From Phormidium sp. FACHB-1136 (GTDB lineage Bacteria; Cyanobacteriota; Cyanobacteriia; Phormidesmidales; Phormidesmidaceae): a stretch of DNA of 46,444 nucleotides. Where the stretch lies: assembly GCF_014697375.1 (NCBI RefSeq), contig NZ_JACJRS010000046.1:1-46444 (forward strand), given 5' to 3'. The notes under the pieces were generated by a model. The model saw only the letters and a program-made list of their open reading frames with translations, was not told the origin of the DNA and did no database searches. This document shows positions 1 through 7,296 of this stretch, piece after piece (positions within the stretch are counted from its first letter, which is position 1; the number at the start of each line of letters is the position of its first letter). Both the position numbers and the translations under genes were made by a program.

Positions 1-11
1 ATGCTGTTGAG

Positions 12-73
12 GCTATCCATCGGTGCACCGTGTTTTACTTGCACCTGCACTCTATGCGGTGGATAGCTTTTTT
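12..73 (+). terminator. Hairpin with T-run, probable intrinsic terminator
   Basis: GCTATCC (12-18) pairs with GGATAGC (61-67), and the stem extends inward to 11 bp with one G:U pair. An inner helix GGTGCA/TGCACC is nested inside it. A run of six T follows at 68-73, so the structure would terminate rightward transcription entering from upstream of the window. The gene it serves is not visible. Confidence 0.55.
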
Positions 74-207
74 CCAACCCAACCCCAAAAAACTGTCCGG
101 AGTGTTGCTATCAATCACTTCGTCTTTCGTAATATCAAAAATTGTAATGTCGATCATAGCTACATTTAGAGATTTCTTTCTTTGGCAGGTAAAAACGCTC
201 AGTTAAA

Positions 208-453
208 CTAGCTTGGTGTTTTTTCTTCTAACTTATCGACTAAATATAGCCTCACGAACTTTTCAGCAGCCTGAAAATTAAGACTTTTCAAAGCTTCTAC
301 AATCTCCACCACTGTCTCAGCCGTTGGGTCGCGTTTGTCGTGGTACCAGCGGGAAACGCTGCCCCGCTCTACACCCATAGCTCCGGCAAGCTGATTTTGG
401 CTAATGCCGTAGGTGTCTAACACCTGTTTTAGTGCGTGGCTTGCTCTACCCAT
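208..453 (-). CDS. XRE-family helix-turn-helix transcriptional regulator
   Basis: An 81-residue protein that is essentially one Cro/C1-type helix-turn-helix domain. The segment ISQNQLAGAMGVERGSVSRW has the typical 'Q-x-x-x-A-x-x-x-G-V' turn and recognition helix. The C-terminal tail (about residues 55-81) is helical and charged and carries no recognisable effector domain. The ATG at 453 is preferred because the domain begins soon after it; an in-frame GTG at 477 is the alternative. The gene is divergent from the small protein at 560 and separated from it by a near-perfect 18-bp inverted repeat. Autoregulation and control of that neighbour are therefore likely, by inference. The DNA target and ligand are not known. 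Confidence 0.8.
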   Translation of the reverse strand: MGRASHALKQVLDTYGISQNQLAGAMGVERGSVSRWYHDKRDPTAETVVEIVEALKSLNFQAAEKFVRLYLVDKLEEKTPS

Positions 454-490
454 GCTCCAACTTTGGCAGAGAGTCACGAGAACGTAAATG

Positions 491-545
491 TTGCTTAGTG
501 GATCACAATCCTGAAATTGGTGCTATGTTGTGATCCATTAAGCAA
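491..545. promoter_or_regulatory. 18-bp inverted repeat, probable operator between divergent genes
   Basis: The 18 bases at 491-508 and those at 528-545 are reverse complements with a single mismatch. Both contain the core TGGATCACAA/TTGTGATCCA, and the spacer is 19 bp. The repeat fills the gap between the XRE gene and the small gene at 560. Its right arm ends only a few bases before the ribosome binding site AAAGGAG (547-553). A dimeric repressor bound here would block both genes. Binding by the adjacent XRE protein is inferred from position. Confidence 0.6.
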
Positions 546-559
546 CAAAGGAGCCTTCC

Positions 560-808
560 ATGCCTCATGCCTTTATCCCGTCAACCTTGGCTGACCCGGC
601 CTTGCAAGTCACCCTCGCACCCGCCAACGCCCCAGGGCGAGAGGTGATTCGTATTTTGGTGATCGGCAGCGCCCACGGTGTAGAGCGCATCATCCACGAA
701 CTCTATCGCCTCGGTTTTGCCGAAGTCCGCGAATGGAGCACCCCTCAACCCACCGGGCGCAGCCACGAAATCATGCGGGTGCTTACTCGCTATGTCATGG
801 TGGAGTAA
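560..808 (+). CDS. Small conserved cyanobacterial protein, function unknown
   Basis: An 82-residue protein with a strong AAGGAG ribosome binding site about 6 bases before the ATG. The central part (REVIRILVIGSAHGVERIIH followed by ELYRLGFAEV) resembles a family of about 80-residue proteins seen repeatedly in cyanobacteria. That family has a predicted beta strand, a helix and an 'RLGFAEV.EWS' stretch. No catalytic motif, signal peptide or membrane segment is visible. It lies directly behind the inverted-repeat operator of the divergent XRE regulator and is probably its target. I do not assign a function. Confidence 0.75.
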   Translation: MPHAFIPSTLADPALQVTLAPANAPGREVIRILVIGSAHGVERIIHELYRLGFAEVREWSTPQPTGRSHEIMRVLTRYVMVE

Positions 809-843
809 CGGTAATGAGGTTTTGGTTTTGAGGTAGGTATGCC

Positions 844-1044
844 ATGACACCCAAAGACCTGCTGATACAAGAACTCGATAATGTGTCTGACCCTCTGATC
901 ACTTAGGTTTGGGACTTTCTCTGCTTCCTCAAGGCAAAGTATCCCCAGGCCCAACGCGACTACTTCGGAGCCCACACCTACCAGCGAACCGACAAAGAAG
1001 GCACCTTCCACACCGAATGGACGAAGGCTCCGTCCACCGTGTAA
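844..1044 (+). pseudogene. DUF2281-like small gene interrupted by one in-frame TAG
   Basis: Reading from the ATG at 844 gives MTPKDLLIQELDNVSDPLIT, then a TAG at 904-906. The same frame continues open with [19 protein letters not shown] and on to a TAA at 1042-1044. The family pattern 'LL.QEL..V.DPL...V.DFL.FLK' of short cyanobacterial DUF2281-type (antitoxin-like) proteins spans the TAG. The TAG sits where CAG (Gln) would be expected, so a single C-to-T change explains it. There is no frameshift. The C-terminal half (from about residue 35) does not look like the usual family tail. It could be a very recent pseudogene or a sequencing error. Confidence 0.6.
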
Positions 1045-1255
1045 CCCTGCCGCCCTCCATCGCCATCCGATAGGCCATTGGCATGGGCGATGGCAAAGGG
1101 GCCATGTGTTATCAATGGTTTCCATATTCAGTCCGCTGGCCAGCCTTTGAACTTCTTCACAGGAAAAGTGGCCATTGTTACGTACTCTGATCATCAGGAG
1201 CCTACTCCACCCCCCATGTTAGGATTTGCTGAAAAACCGACAACGGAGGCTAACA

Positions 1256-2215
1256 ATGCCTTTTACCATTGATTCTGCTCGCTCCATTTTTCCCAATACC
1301 CTCAGTGCGGACGCGGTGCCTGCCACCATTGCCCGCTTTAATCAACTCAGTGCCGAAGATCAGCTCGCGCTCATCTGGTTTGCCTACCTTGAAATGGGGA
1401 GAGCCATTACCATCGCGGCCCCCGGTGCGGCCAGTATGCAATTTGCTGAGCCGACCCTAGAAGAAATTAAAAAAATGTCCTTCCCGCAGCAGTCCCAGGC
1501 GATGTGCGACCTCGCCAACCGGGCTGATACCCCCGTTTGTCGTACCTATGCCTCCTGGTCGCCCAACATTAAGCTGGGGTTTTGGTATCGCCTTGGCCAA
1601 TGGATGGAGGAAGGTTTCGTCGCCCCTATCCCTGAGGGCTACACCCTATCCGCCAATGCGGCCTCTGTGCTGCAAGCCATCCGCAACCTTGACTCTGGTC
1701 AGCAGATTACGGTGCTGCGTAATGCGGTCGTCGATATGGGCTTTGATACCGGGAAGTTAGCCGCCGATCAGCGCGTTGCCGAGCCTGTGGTGCCTCCGCA
1801 GGACATGGGCCAACGCACCCAGGTCACGATTGAGGGGCTGGATAATCCCACCGTCCTGTCCTATATGAACAACCTCAATGCCAATGATTTTGAGGCGTTG
1901 ATTGGCCTGTTCGCCCCCGATGGTGGCCTACAGCCGCCCTTCCGTCGCCCCATTGTCGGCAGCGAAAATATTCTGCGGTTCTTCAAGGAAGAATGCCAGA
2001 ACCTCAGGCTCATGCCTGAACGGGGGGTCTCCGAACCAGCGGACGAGGGCTTCACGCAGATCAAAGTGACGGGCAAGGTGCAGACCCCCTGGTTTGGGGC
2101 GGGTGTGGGCATGAATATCGCTTGGCGGTTTTTGCTCAATCCTGAGGGCAAGATTTTCTTCGTGGCCATCGATCTCCTGGCCTCGCCCAAGGAACTCCTG
2201 AATTTCGCCCGCTAA
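1256..2215 (+). CDS. ocp: Orange carotenoid protein (OCP1 type)
   Basis: A 319-residue water-soluble photoprotective protein. Strong blue light converts it to a red form that binds phycobilisomes and dissipates energy as heat. It has an N-terminal helical domain (about 1-165), a linker, and a C-terminal NTF2-like domain (about 195-319). The carotenoid-contacting residues are present: Tyr44 and Trp110 in the N-domain, Tyr203 and Trp290 in the C-domain (Tyr201/Trp288 in Synechocystis numbering). The interdomain salt-bridge pair Arg155 and Glu246 is also present. The two-residue shift comes from a longer linker around residues 164-174. The start MPFTIDSARSIF is the conserved family start, with GGAGG at 1245-1249. 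The closely following frp gene supports OCP1 rather than OCP2 or OCPx. A start at 1226 would add ten unconserved residues. Confidence 0.97.
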   Translation: MPFTIDSARSIFPNTLSADAVPATIARFNQLSAEDQLALIWFAYLEMGRAITIAAPGAASMQFAEPTLEEIKKMSFPQQSQAMCDLANRADTPVCRTYASWSPNIKLGFWYRLGQWMEEGFVAPIPEGYTLSANAASVLQAIRNLDSGQQITVLRNAVVDMGFDTGKLAADQRVAEPVVPPQDMGQRTQVTIEGLDNPTVLSYMNNLNANDFEALIGLFAPDGGLQPPFRRPIVGSENILRFFKEECQNLRLMPERGVSEPADEGFTQIKVTGKVQTPWFGAGVGMNIAWRFLLNPEGKIFFVAIDLLASPKELLNFAR

Positions 2216-2238
2216 TCCGGGCGCAGGTCTTCTTCCAC

Positions 2239-2269
2239 AGCCGGAGTTCTCGCCTGGAGGGATCCGGCT
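2239..2269 (+). other. Hairpin between ocp and frp
   Basis: AGCCGGA (2239-2245) and TCCGGCT (2263-2269) form a 7-bp stem with a 17-base loop, starting 24 bases after the ocp stop. No T-run follows, so it is not a classical terminator. It could cap the ocp mRNA or reduce read-through into frp. The rest of the 138-bp gap is AT-rich and probably holds an frp promoter, but no convincing -35/-10 pair could be chosen. Confidence 0.3.
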
Positions 2270-2353
2270 GAATTATGATATCAATGTGAAGTTTTGTGAA
2301 ATGCCTTAATATTGAGAGATATTAAAAGAGTCGATTGACTATACCAATACTCA

Positions 2354-2689
2354 ATGAAGCAGGTTACCGAATCCCAGTGGACTGTCCAAGAGAGAAGCCT
2401 CGTCAAGGCGGCGCTAGCCATCGCCCGTAGCCGCGAGGTGGAGGCGATTATTCAGGTGGTGCGGCAACAATCCGGCCACCTGACCACCCTTGACGAGGTG
2501 TGGCAGTTGCACGACTTCTTAAGTGCGCGTCGCTTTGACCTGGATGGCAAATATGGAGACGACGGGGATGAGGAAATCCTGTTTCTTCTCGCCAAATTAA
2601 CCAAAGACGGCTGGCTCACGTCGCAAGACTTGGCGGGGCTAGAAGCTGCCAAGCTCTCCAAAATTACGGCGTTAACCCGAGTCCTGTAG
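2354..2689 (+). CDS. frp: Fluorescence recovery protein
   Basis: A 111-residue, predominantly helical protein. It binds the C-terminal domain of photoactivated OCP, speeds its return to the orange form and detaches it from the phycobilisome. The diagnostic segment VWQLHDFLSARRFDLDGKY (about residues 50-68) matches the conserved LHDFLSAKR...DGKYDDR signature of FRP. The C-terminal KLSKITALTRVL also matches the family end. Length is normal (about 109 in Synechocystis). It lies 138 bp downstream of ocp in the same direction, the standard arrangement in OCP1-containing cyanobacteria. Confidence 0.95.
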   Translation: MKQVTESQWTVQERSLVKAALAIARSREVEAIIQVVRQQSGHLTTLDEVWQLHDFLSARRFDLDGKYGDDGDEEILFLLAKLTKDGWLTSQDLAGLEAAKLSKITALTRVL

Positions 2690-2726
2690 GGCCAACGGTT
2701 AAGGGCCAAGGGTTAAGGGCTAATAG

Positions 2727-4040
2727 TTAAGGAGATTGGCGCTGTTCAAGCAGCCGTTGCCATTCTTCGTCGATTTTGTCTTTGTTGGCAATCTCCTGAT
2801 CCACCAAATCGGTTTCGGTGGTGTAAGCGAGATCATCGGTACCCACGATGGTTTGTCCGGCCAGGGTTTTAGCAAAGGACAGTTTTTCCCGCACCGGATC
2901 ATCCAGTTGAGCCAGCAGTTCGGCCCGTTGTTCGCGTTCTTGGTTGCGGCGGGCAATGTTACGATTCTGTTGCTGCACCCAAAAGTAGCGAACTAGGGGA
3001 ATGCCTAGAAACGCTGATCCATAGCCCAGCAATAGCCAATAGATTGAGTTAACGAAAATGACTAACTCTCCTGCACTGGCTACTAAGGCTTGATCCTGCA
3101 ACATAGACCCCAGGGCCAGCGCACCGATAAAGTTGGCGCTACCCAGGGCAATGGCTCCGATAATTTGCCCGGAACTGGCATGGCTAAATTTGCGGGGAAG
3201 TTCTTGCAAAAACTGGGGTGGCGACAGTTTCCGACGTTCCTGGGCGGTTACCTGTAATTCAGGAAATTGATAGACAATGCCTCCCTCTGGGCTGACTTCT
3301 GGCACACCGTTAAAGCGGCTCAGCACCGGGATCATAAAGTCCTCGAATTCCTGGCTCCAGCCTTGGCCTAAATCGCTGAGGAAGGGGGCCACTTGTTCTG
3401 CCACTACTACGCCACTGTTGGCTTTTACGACGGAAGCAATCGCCTGCCAGCGACGTTCTTCTAAACCAGCATTGGGATCGCCATCGCCAAACAGGAAGGA
3501 AAAAATCGCTTCCAGGAAGTTCATCTTGCTATCAGAATCAGTTTTCTTGGACGGGCTGCGACGATCATAGCGATAGTCGAACATCCGAAATAGATCCGGC
3601 CCAAACCACATTCTGGGGATAAAAATCATGCCCCCACCGGATCGGTTGTCCCGCCGATCATTGCCCTGCTGAGAAGCCGCTGCGGCGGCGATGGCCAGTG
3701 CAATAATGGCCAACACAATCAACACGAGGGAGAGGATCAACACAATCCCAAAGGAGATGCGAATCAGGTAAAACAAGATACGCCACACTTGTTCCCAGGT
3801 GGCTTGCCAACGTAGTTTCCAGGATTGACTCAGCAAAATACCCTGGATATTTTTCGGAAAAACGTAGGCAATTTCCCCGGACTCAGAGACTTGCAGGTGG
3901 GCCTGAACGTCACTAGCTAGGGCCAAGACACCCTGCTGGGCTTCGTGGAGGGGTAAGCCCGCCTCAGCCGCCACATCGCCAATGGTGACGCGGTGGTCGA
4001 GGCGTTCGATGGCTTGGATGAGGACTTTGGAATCGGCCAT
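2727..4040 (-). CDS. Conserved cyanobacterial/plastid membrane protein, function unknown
   Basis: A 437-residue protein. The N-terminal 65 residues look like a winged-helix-type fold (MADSKVLIQAIERLDHRVTI, then a GDVAAEAGLPL helix-turn-helix-like stretch). A long hydrophobic stretch follows at about 85-125. The middle is soluble and contains an aromatic/arginine patch (about 140-165). Near 290-345 there are two more membrane segments, and the tail is charged and coiled-coil-like with many Arg, Gln and Glu. The layout resembles a conserved cyanobacterial family with a chloroplast relative (At5g03900-like), but that link is from memory and tentative. No enzyme motif is visible. It is convergent with frp, with 37 bp between stop codons. 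Confidence 0.75.
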   Translation of the reverse strand: MADSKVLIQAIERLDHRVTIGDVAAEAGLPLHEAQQGVLALASDVQAHLQVSESGEIAYVFPKNIQGILLSQSWKLRWQATWEQVWRILFYLIRISFGIVLILSLVLIVLAIIALAIAAAAASQQGNDRRDNRSGGGMIFIPRMWFGPDLFRMFDYRYDRRSPSKKTDSDSKMNFLEAIFSFLFGDGDPNAGLEERRWQAIASVVKANSGVVVAEQVAPFLSDLGQGWSQEFEDFMIPVLSRFNGVPEVSPEGGIVYQFPELQVTAQERRKLSPPQFLQELPRKFSHASSGQIIGAIALGSANFIGALALGSMLQDQALVASAGELVIFVNSIYWLLLGYGSAFLGIPLVRYFWVQQQNRNIARRNQEREQRAELLAQLDDPVREKLSFAKTLAGQTIVGTDDLAYTTETDLVDQEIANKDKIDEEWQRLLEQRQSP

Positions 4041-4155
4041 AGCAATAAAGATCCCCTGGGTGGGAGGTCGAATAGCGTTCAGTACTCACAGTATAGAAAT
4101 TCGACCGCGATACCGCAGGGGACAGTAACCGTACCGGATGAGGGGAGTTGAAGGG

Positions 4156-4581
4156 CTAGCTCTTGCCCAGCACCTGATCTCGAATGGAGGCGATGTCGTT
4201 GAGGAGTTCCTGACGGTTGGACGCCTTCAGCAGGTAGCGATAGAGGAACCACCCGGTATAGAACAACCCAATCAGCTCGAAGGTGGGGGCCAGCAGGGGC
4301 AGATCGTTGATGGCATCGAGCAGCGCTAGGACGATCTTGACGGTGATAATCGCCGCCACAATCAGGCCGACGGTGACAATGGGCCGACGGTACTGCTTAA
4401 AAAATTCAGACACATAGTCGGGCAGGTCGCCCAGCAGGCTGGAGACCTTTTCCCAGGCTTGCTTAATTTGCCGGGTGGCTTCATCGCCTAGTGCTTCGGC
4501 GGTGGATTCGGATTCTTTGAGGTCTACCATGGGCTTTTCCGGCTCCGAGAAGGGGGCATCCGACTGAAAATCTGTGCTCAT
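4156..4581 (-). CDS. CAAD domain protein, CURT1-like thylakoid membrane protein
   Basis: A 141-residue protein from the ATG at 4581; a longer frame reaching 4662 has no family support. The acidic N-terminus (1-35) is followed by an amphipathic helical region. Two membrane segments follow (about 73-92 and 98-117), then the signature LFYTGWFLYRYLLKASNRQE and a C-terminal amphipathic helix. This is the CAAD domain first described as an appendage of some cyanobacterial aminoacyl-tRNA synthetases, here free-standing. It is homologous to plant CURT1, which bends thylakoid membranes. A thylakoid location and a curvature role are inferred from the family. Confidence 0.85.
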   Translation of the reverse strand: MSTDFQSDAPFSEPEKPMVDLKESESTAEALGDEATRQIKQAWEKVSSLLGDLPDYVSEFFKQYRRPIVTVGLIVAAIITVKIVLALLDAINDLPLLAPTFELIGLFYTGWFLYRYLLKASNRQELLNDIASIRDQVLGKS

Positions 4582-4761
4582 AATCCTGGGGCTTCCATAA
4601 CGAACGACGGGGAGGAGGGGCGAACCGAAAAAGTATGCCAAAATTACGAAAACAGAATACACCCAATCGGCCTTGATCGTTAGCCGAAGTGGTTACGGAT
4701 CTAACAAAATCCATGGATGGTCGCCTAGGCTCCCGCCAAGGTTATCCGTGGGTGCTGGGAT

Positions 4762-4932
4762 CTACTCTCCAGACAAGCCTTCTAGGGAAGCGAGGTACTG
4801 GCGGAGCCGCCGTCGGTCTACCACAAAGTCGGGATCGGGCCGTCGGTTGGGAGGTTGCCCAGAACTCGACACCACTGACCACTGAATAAAGGATCGGCCA
4901 CAACGGGCTTGCTTACGGGAAGATGAAGTCAT
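4762..4932 (-). CDS. Possible small protein of 56 residues, unknown
   Basis: An open frame from ATG 4932 to TAG 4762 lies inside an otherwise gene-free gap (4582-5224). The N-terminal half is Ser/Arg-rich. The C-terminal half, PNRRPDPDFVVDRRRLRQYL then ASLEGLSGE, looks like real protein with a helix predicted near the end. No clear ribosome binding site precedes the ATG. No related gene is recognised, so it could be chance. The remaining gap (4933-5224) shows no gene or tRNA. Confidence 0.3.
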   Translation of the reverse strand: MTSSSRKQARCGRSFIQWSVVSSSGQPPNRRPDPDFVVDRRRLRQYLASLEGLSGE

Positions 4933-5224
4933 TTTATGGTTACCATTGATACAAAACCACTATAGCTAACCCTGTATACAGTAGACGCGACTTGTCATGA
5001 ACCAAAAACTTTGGCACAGATAGCGTGGGCCTGAATCGGTTGCAGGGGGCGGGTTGCTAGGCTTTGAGCCCAGATTCCAGAACGGTTAAGAACGGTTACC
5101 GCCAGGGGCGATGGCCGTGCGTTCAAAGGTAGCGATCCTGAATGGGGTTTCCGAATCGAGGGGCGTTCTTTACCATGGGAGCGTTATAGCGTGTTTACCT
5201 AGAAGCCTTGAGGGGGGATGAACC

Positions 5225-5890
5225 ATGAAAGCATTGGTGGCCGGGGCAACCGGATCAACGGGATCGCGGATTGTGGCGCAATTGGTACAGCGCGGCATTC
5301 CGGTCAAAGCCTTGGTGCGAGATGTGGCCACGGCCCAGGCCAAGCTGCCCCCAGAGGTGGAACTGGTACCGGGAGAGGTGGGGAATAAGGCCAGCCTGAA
5401 AACGGCCCTAGAGGGCTGTACGGTGCTGATCTGTGCCACGGGTGCCCGCCCCAGCCTAGACCCCACTGGGCCGTATCAGGTGGATTACGACGGCACCAAA
5501 AATCTGGTGGATGCCGCCAAGGCCGCTGGAATCGAGCATTTTGTGATGGTGTCGTCCCTCTGTGTCTCCAAGTTCTTTCACCCGCTGAACCTGTTTTGGC
5601 TGGTGCTGTACTGGAAAAAACAGGCCGAAGCCTACCTACAACGCAGCGGCATTGCCTTTACCATCGTGCGCCCCGGTGGCCTCAAAAACGAGGACGACGA
5701 CCCTCGCCCCCTGGTGATGGCCCCAGCGGATACCCTGTTTGAGGGCAGCTTGCCCCGTATGAAGGTGGCGGAAGTTTGTGTAGAAGCCCTGTTTGAACCC
5801 GCCGCCCGCAACCGCATTGTAGAGATTGTGGCCCAGGAAGAGGCGACGCCCCGGTCGATTTCCGAACTGTTCACGGCCCTGGCGACCTAA
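5225..5890 (+). CDS. NAD(P)-binding Rossmann-fold protein (atypical SDR, Tic62/NmrA-like)
   Basis: A 221-residue protein with the dinucleotide-binding loop GATGSTG at residues 7-13, right after the first beta strand. The atypical short-chain-dehydrogenase pattern continues with LVRD (about 34-37), a VMVSSLCVS strand (about 107-115) and TIVRPGGL (about 146-153). A canonical YxxxK is replaced by the LYWKKQAEAYL region, as is usual in this NmrA/Tic62-like group. A GGGGGG-rich ribosome binding site precedes the ATG. Relatives bind NADP(H) and act as reductases or redox sensors associated with thylakoid or plastid processes. The substrate cannot be read from sequence. Confidence 0.88.
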   Translation: MKALVAGATGSTGSRIVAQLVQRGIPVKALVRDVATAQAKLPPEVELVPGEVGNKASLKTALEGCTVLICATGARPSLDPTGPYQVDYDGTKNLVDAAKAAGIEHFVMVSSLCVSKFFHPLNLFWLVLYWKKQAEAYLQRSGIAFTIVRPGGLKNEDDDPRPLVMAPADTLFEGSLPRMKVAEVCVEALFEPAARNRIVEIVAQEEATPRSISELFTALAT

Positions 5891-5931
5891 GCATCCCCCT
5901 CGGTGCAGCACCACCCCAGCCCCAGAGAGGC

Positions 5932-6903
5932 TTAGACCTGGTGATCGGGTTCTAGGCGGCAGGGGTATTGGTCGTCGCCCATTTCGACTTGTAGGGTGGT
6001 GTGGTCAATATCAAAGTGGTGGTGCAGATCGTCGCTGACCTGGGCCAAAAAGCTGTCCCCTGGGCTACCTGTGGGCATCACCAAATGGGCGGTAAGGGCC
6101 GTTTCCGTGGTGCTCATAGCCCAAATGTGCAGGTCGTGAACCCTGTCCACTCCCGGTAGATCCTGCAAGAACGTGCGTACCGCTAGGGGTTCAATGTGCT
6201 TGGGCACGCGGTCGAGCATCAGGCCAAGGGCATCGCGAAACAGTTGCCAGGTACCCACGACAATCACCACCACAATGATCAGGCTGATGGCTGGATCAAA
6301 CCACAGCCAGCCCGTCAGCAAAATGGCCACCCCCGTCAGCACCACCCCCACCGAAACCAGGGCATCGGCAGCCATGTGCAAAAAGGCACCGCGAATATTG
6401 AGGTCATGGTCGCGACCTGAGAAGAACAGAATCGCCGTTAGGGTGTTGATCACAATGCCAACGCTCGCCACCCAAATCAGCGTCATGCCCGGTACGGGGT
6501 TGGGGTCTTGCAATCGCCGCAGGGCTTCCCAGGCAATGCCGCCCACGGCCAGCAGCAGCAGCAGTGAGTTCATCAAGGCCACCAGGATGGGGGTGCGTCG
6601 CAGGCCATAGGTATAGGTGGGGCTGGGGGGACGCTGGGCCAAATAGCTGGCTCCCCAGGCGAGTACGAGCCCTAGCACATCGCTGAGATTGTGGCCCGCA
6701 TCCGCCAGTAGCGCTAGGGATTGGCTAAACCAACCAAAGGCCGCTTCGATGATCACAAAGCCAACATTGAGGGCAATACCAATCTGAAAGGCGCGGGTAA
6801 AGTTTTTGGGCGCAGGGTGGTGATGGCCGTGGTGGACATGATCGGAGTGGGAATGGCCGTGATGAACCACAAAACACCTCGCAAGGGGAAGTTTAGGGAG
6901 CAT
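5932..6903 (-). CDS. Cation diffusion facilitator metal exporter (CzcD/ZitB-like)
   Basis: A 323-residue inner-membrane antiporter expected to export Zn2+ or similar divalent metals in exchange for protons. A His-rich N-terminus (HHGHSHSDHVHHGHHH) precedes six membrane segments. The transport-site motifs are present: HNLSD (71-75) in the second segment and HMAAD (176-180) in the fifth. This His/Asp pattern is typical of zinc-type CDFs. The C-terminal cytoplasmic domain carries the LHIWAMS segment and metal-binding histidines (DDLHHHFDIDH). A GTG at 6870, preceded by GAGGTG, is a credible alternative start that would begin at VVHHGHSHSD. It is convergent with the upstream reductase gene. Confidence 0.93.
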   Translation of the reverse strand: MLPKLPLARCFVVHHGHSHSDHVHHGHHHPAPKNFTRAFQIGIALNVGFVIIEAAFGWFSQSLALLADAGHNLSDVLGLVLAWGASYLAQRPPSPTYTYGLRRTPILVALMNSLLLLLAVGGIAWEALRRLQDPNPVPGMTLIWVASVGIVINTLTAILFFSGRDHDLNIRGAFLHMAADALVSVGVVLTGVAILLTGWLWFDPAISLIIVVVIVVGTWQLFRDALGLMLDRVPKHIEPLAVRTFLQDLPGVDRVHDLHIWAMSTTETALTAHLVMPTGSPGDSFLAQVSDDLHHHFDIDHTTLQVEMGDDQYPCRLEPDHQV

Positions 6904-7021
6904 TAGCCCAGATCAACCCCGCCAGCCATGGGTCACTCTCGGCCCCTCTGATCCTATCCTTTGAGGGTAGGGCAGGGTAGGGTTGAGAATATCGGTCAGT
7001 TACGTTAAAGCCGCACTTGCC

Positions 7022-7276
7022 ATGGATTCCATTACCGTCACGGTGAAGCTCTTTTCCATTTACCAAGAAGCCTACGGGGTGCCGGAGGTGCGGTGGGAGT
7101 TTCCGCCCCAAAGCTCAGTACAGACAGTGCTAGATCGCGCCTTGGCCGATCATCCCCATTTAGAACCCTGGCGCAACCAAACTCGTCTGGGCCTGAATCT
7201 GCATTTTGTTGAGGCCGATACGCCCCTCTCCCCAGACGATGAAGTGGTGCTGATTCCCCCGGTCAGCGGTGGGTAA
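7022..7276 (+). CDS. MoaD/ThiS-family sulfur carrier protein
   Basis: An 84-residue ubiquitin-like beta-grasp protein ending in Gly-Gly (PPVSGG). That terminus is adenylated and thiocarboxylated in sulfur carriers. The core VTVKLFSIYQEAYGVPEVRW and the DDEVVLIPPVSGG ending fit MoaD, the small subunit of molybdopterin synthase, better than ThiS. ATG 7022 is chosen because the family begins there; a start 13 codons upstream lacks homology. No moaE lies nearby, so the exact pathway (molybdopterin or another sulfur-transfer route) is not proven by context. Confidence 0.82.
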   Translation: MDSITVTVKLFSIYQEAYGVPEVRWEFPPQSSVQTVLDRALADHPHLEPWRNQTRLGLNLHFVEADTPLSPDDEVVLIPPVSGG

Positions 7277-7296
7277 GCCCCCTCAGCCCCTGCGCC

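Noticed and set aside
35..157. Minus-strand frame of 40 residues (MIDITIFDITKDEVIDSNTP...)
   Set aside because: Too short, no ribosome binding site, and its second half runs through the terminator hairpin at 12-73. Possibly a remnant, but not supportable.
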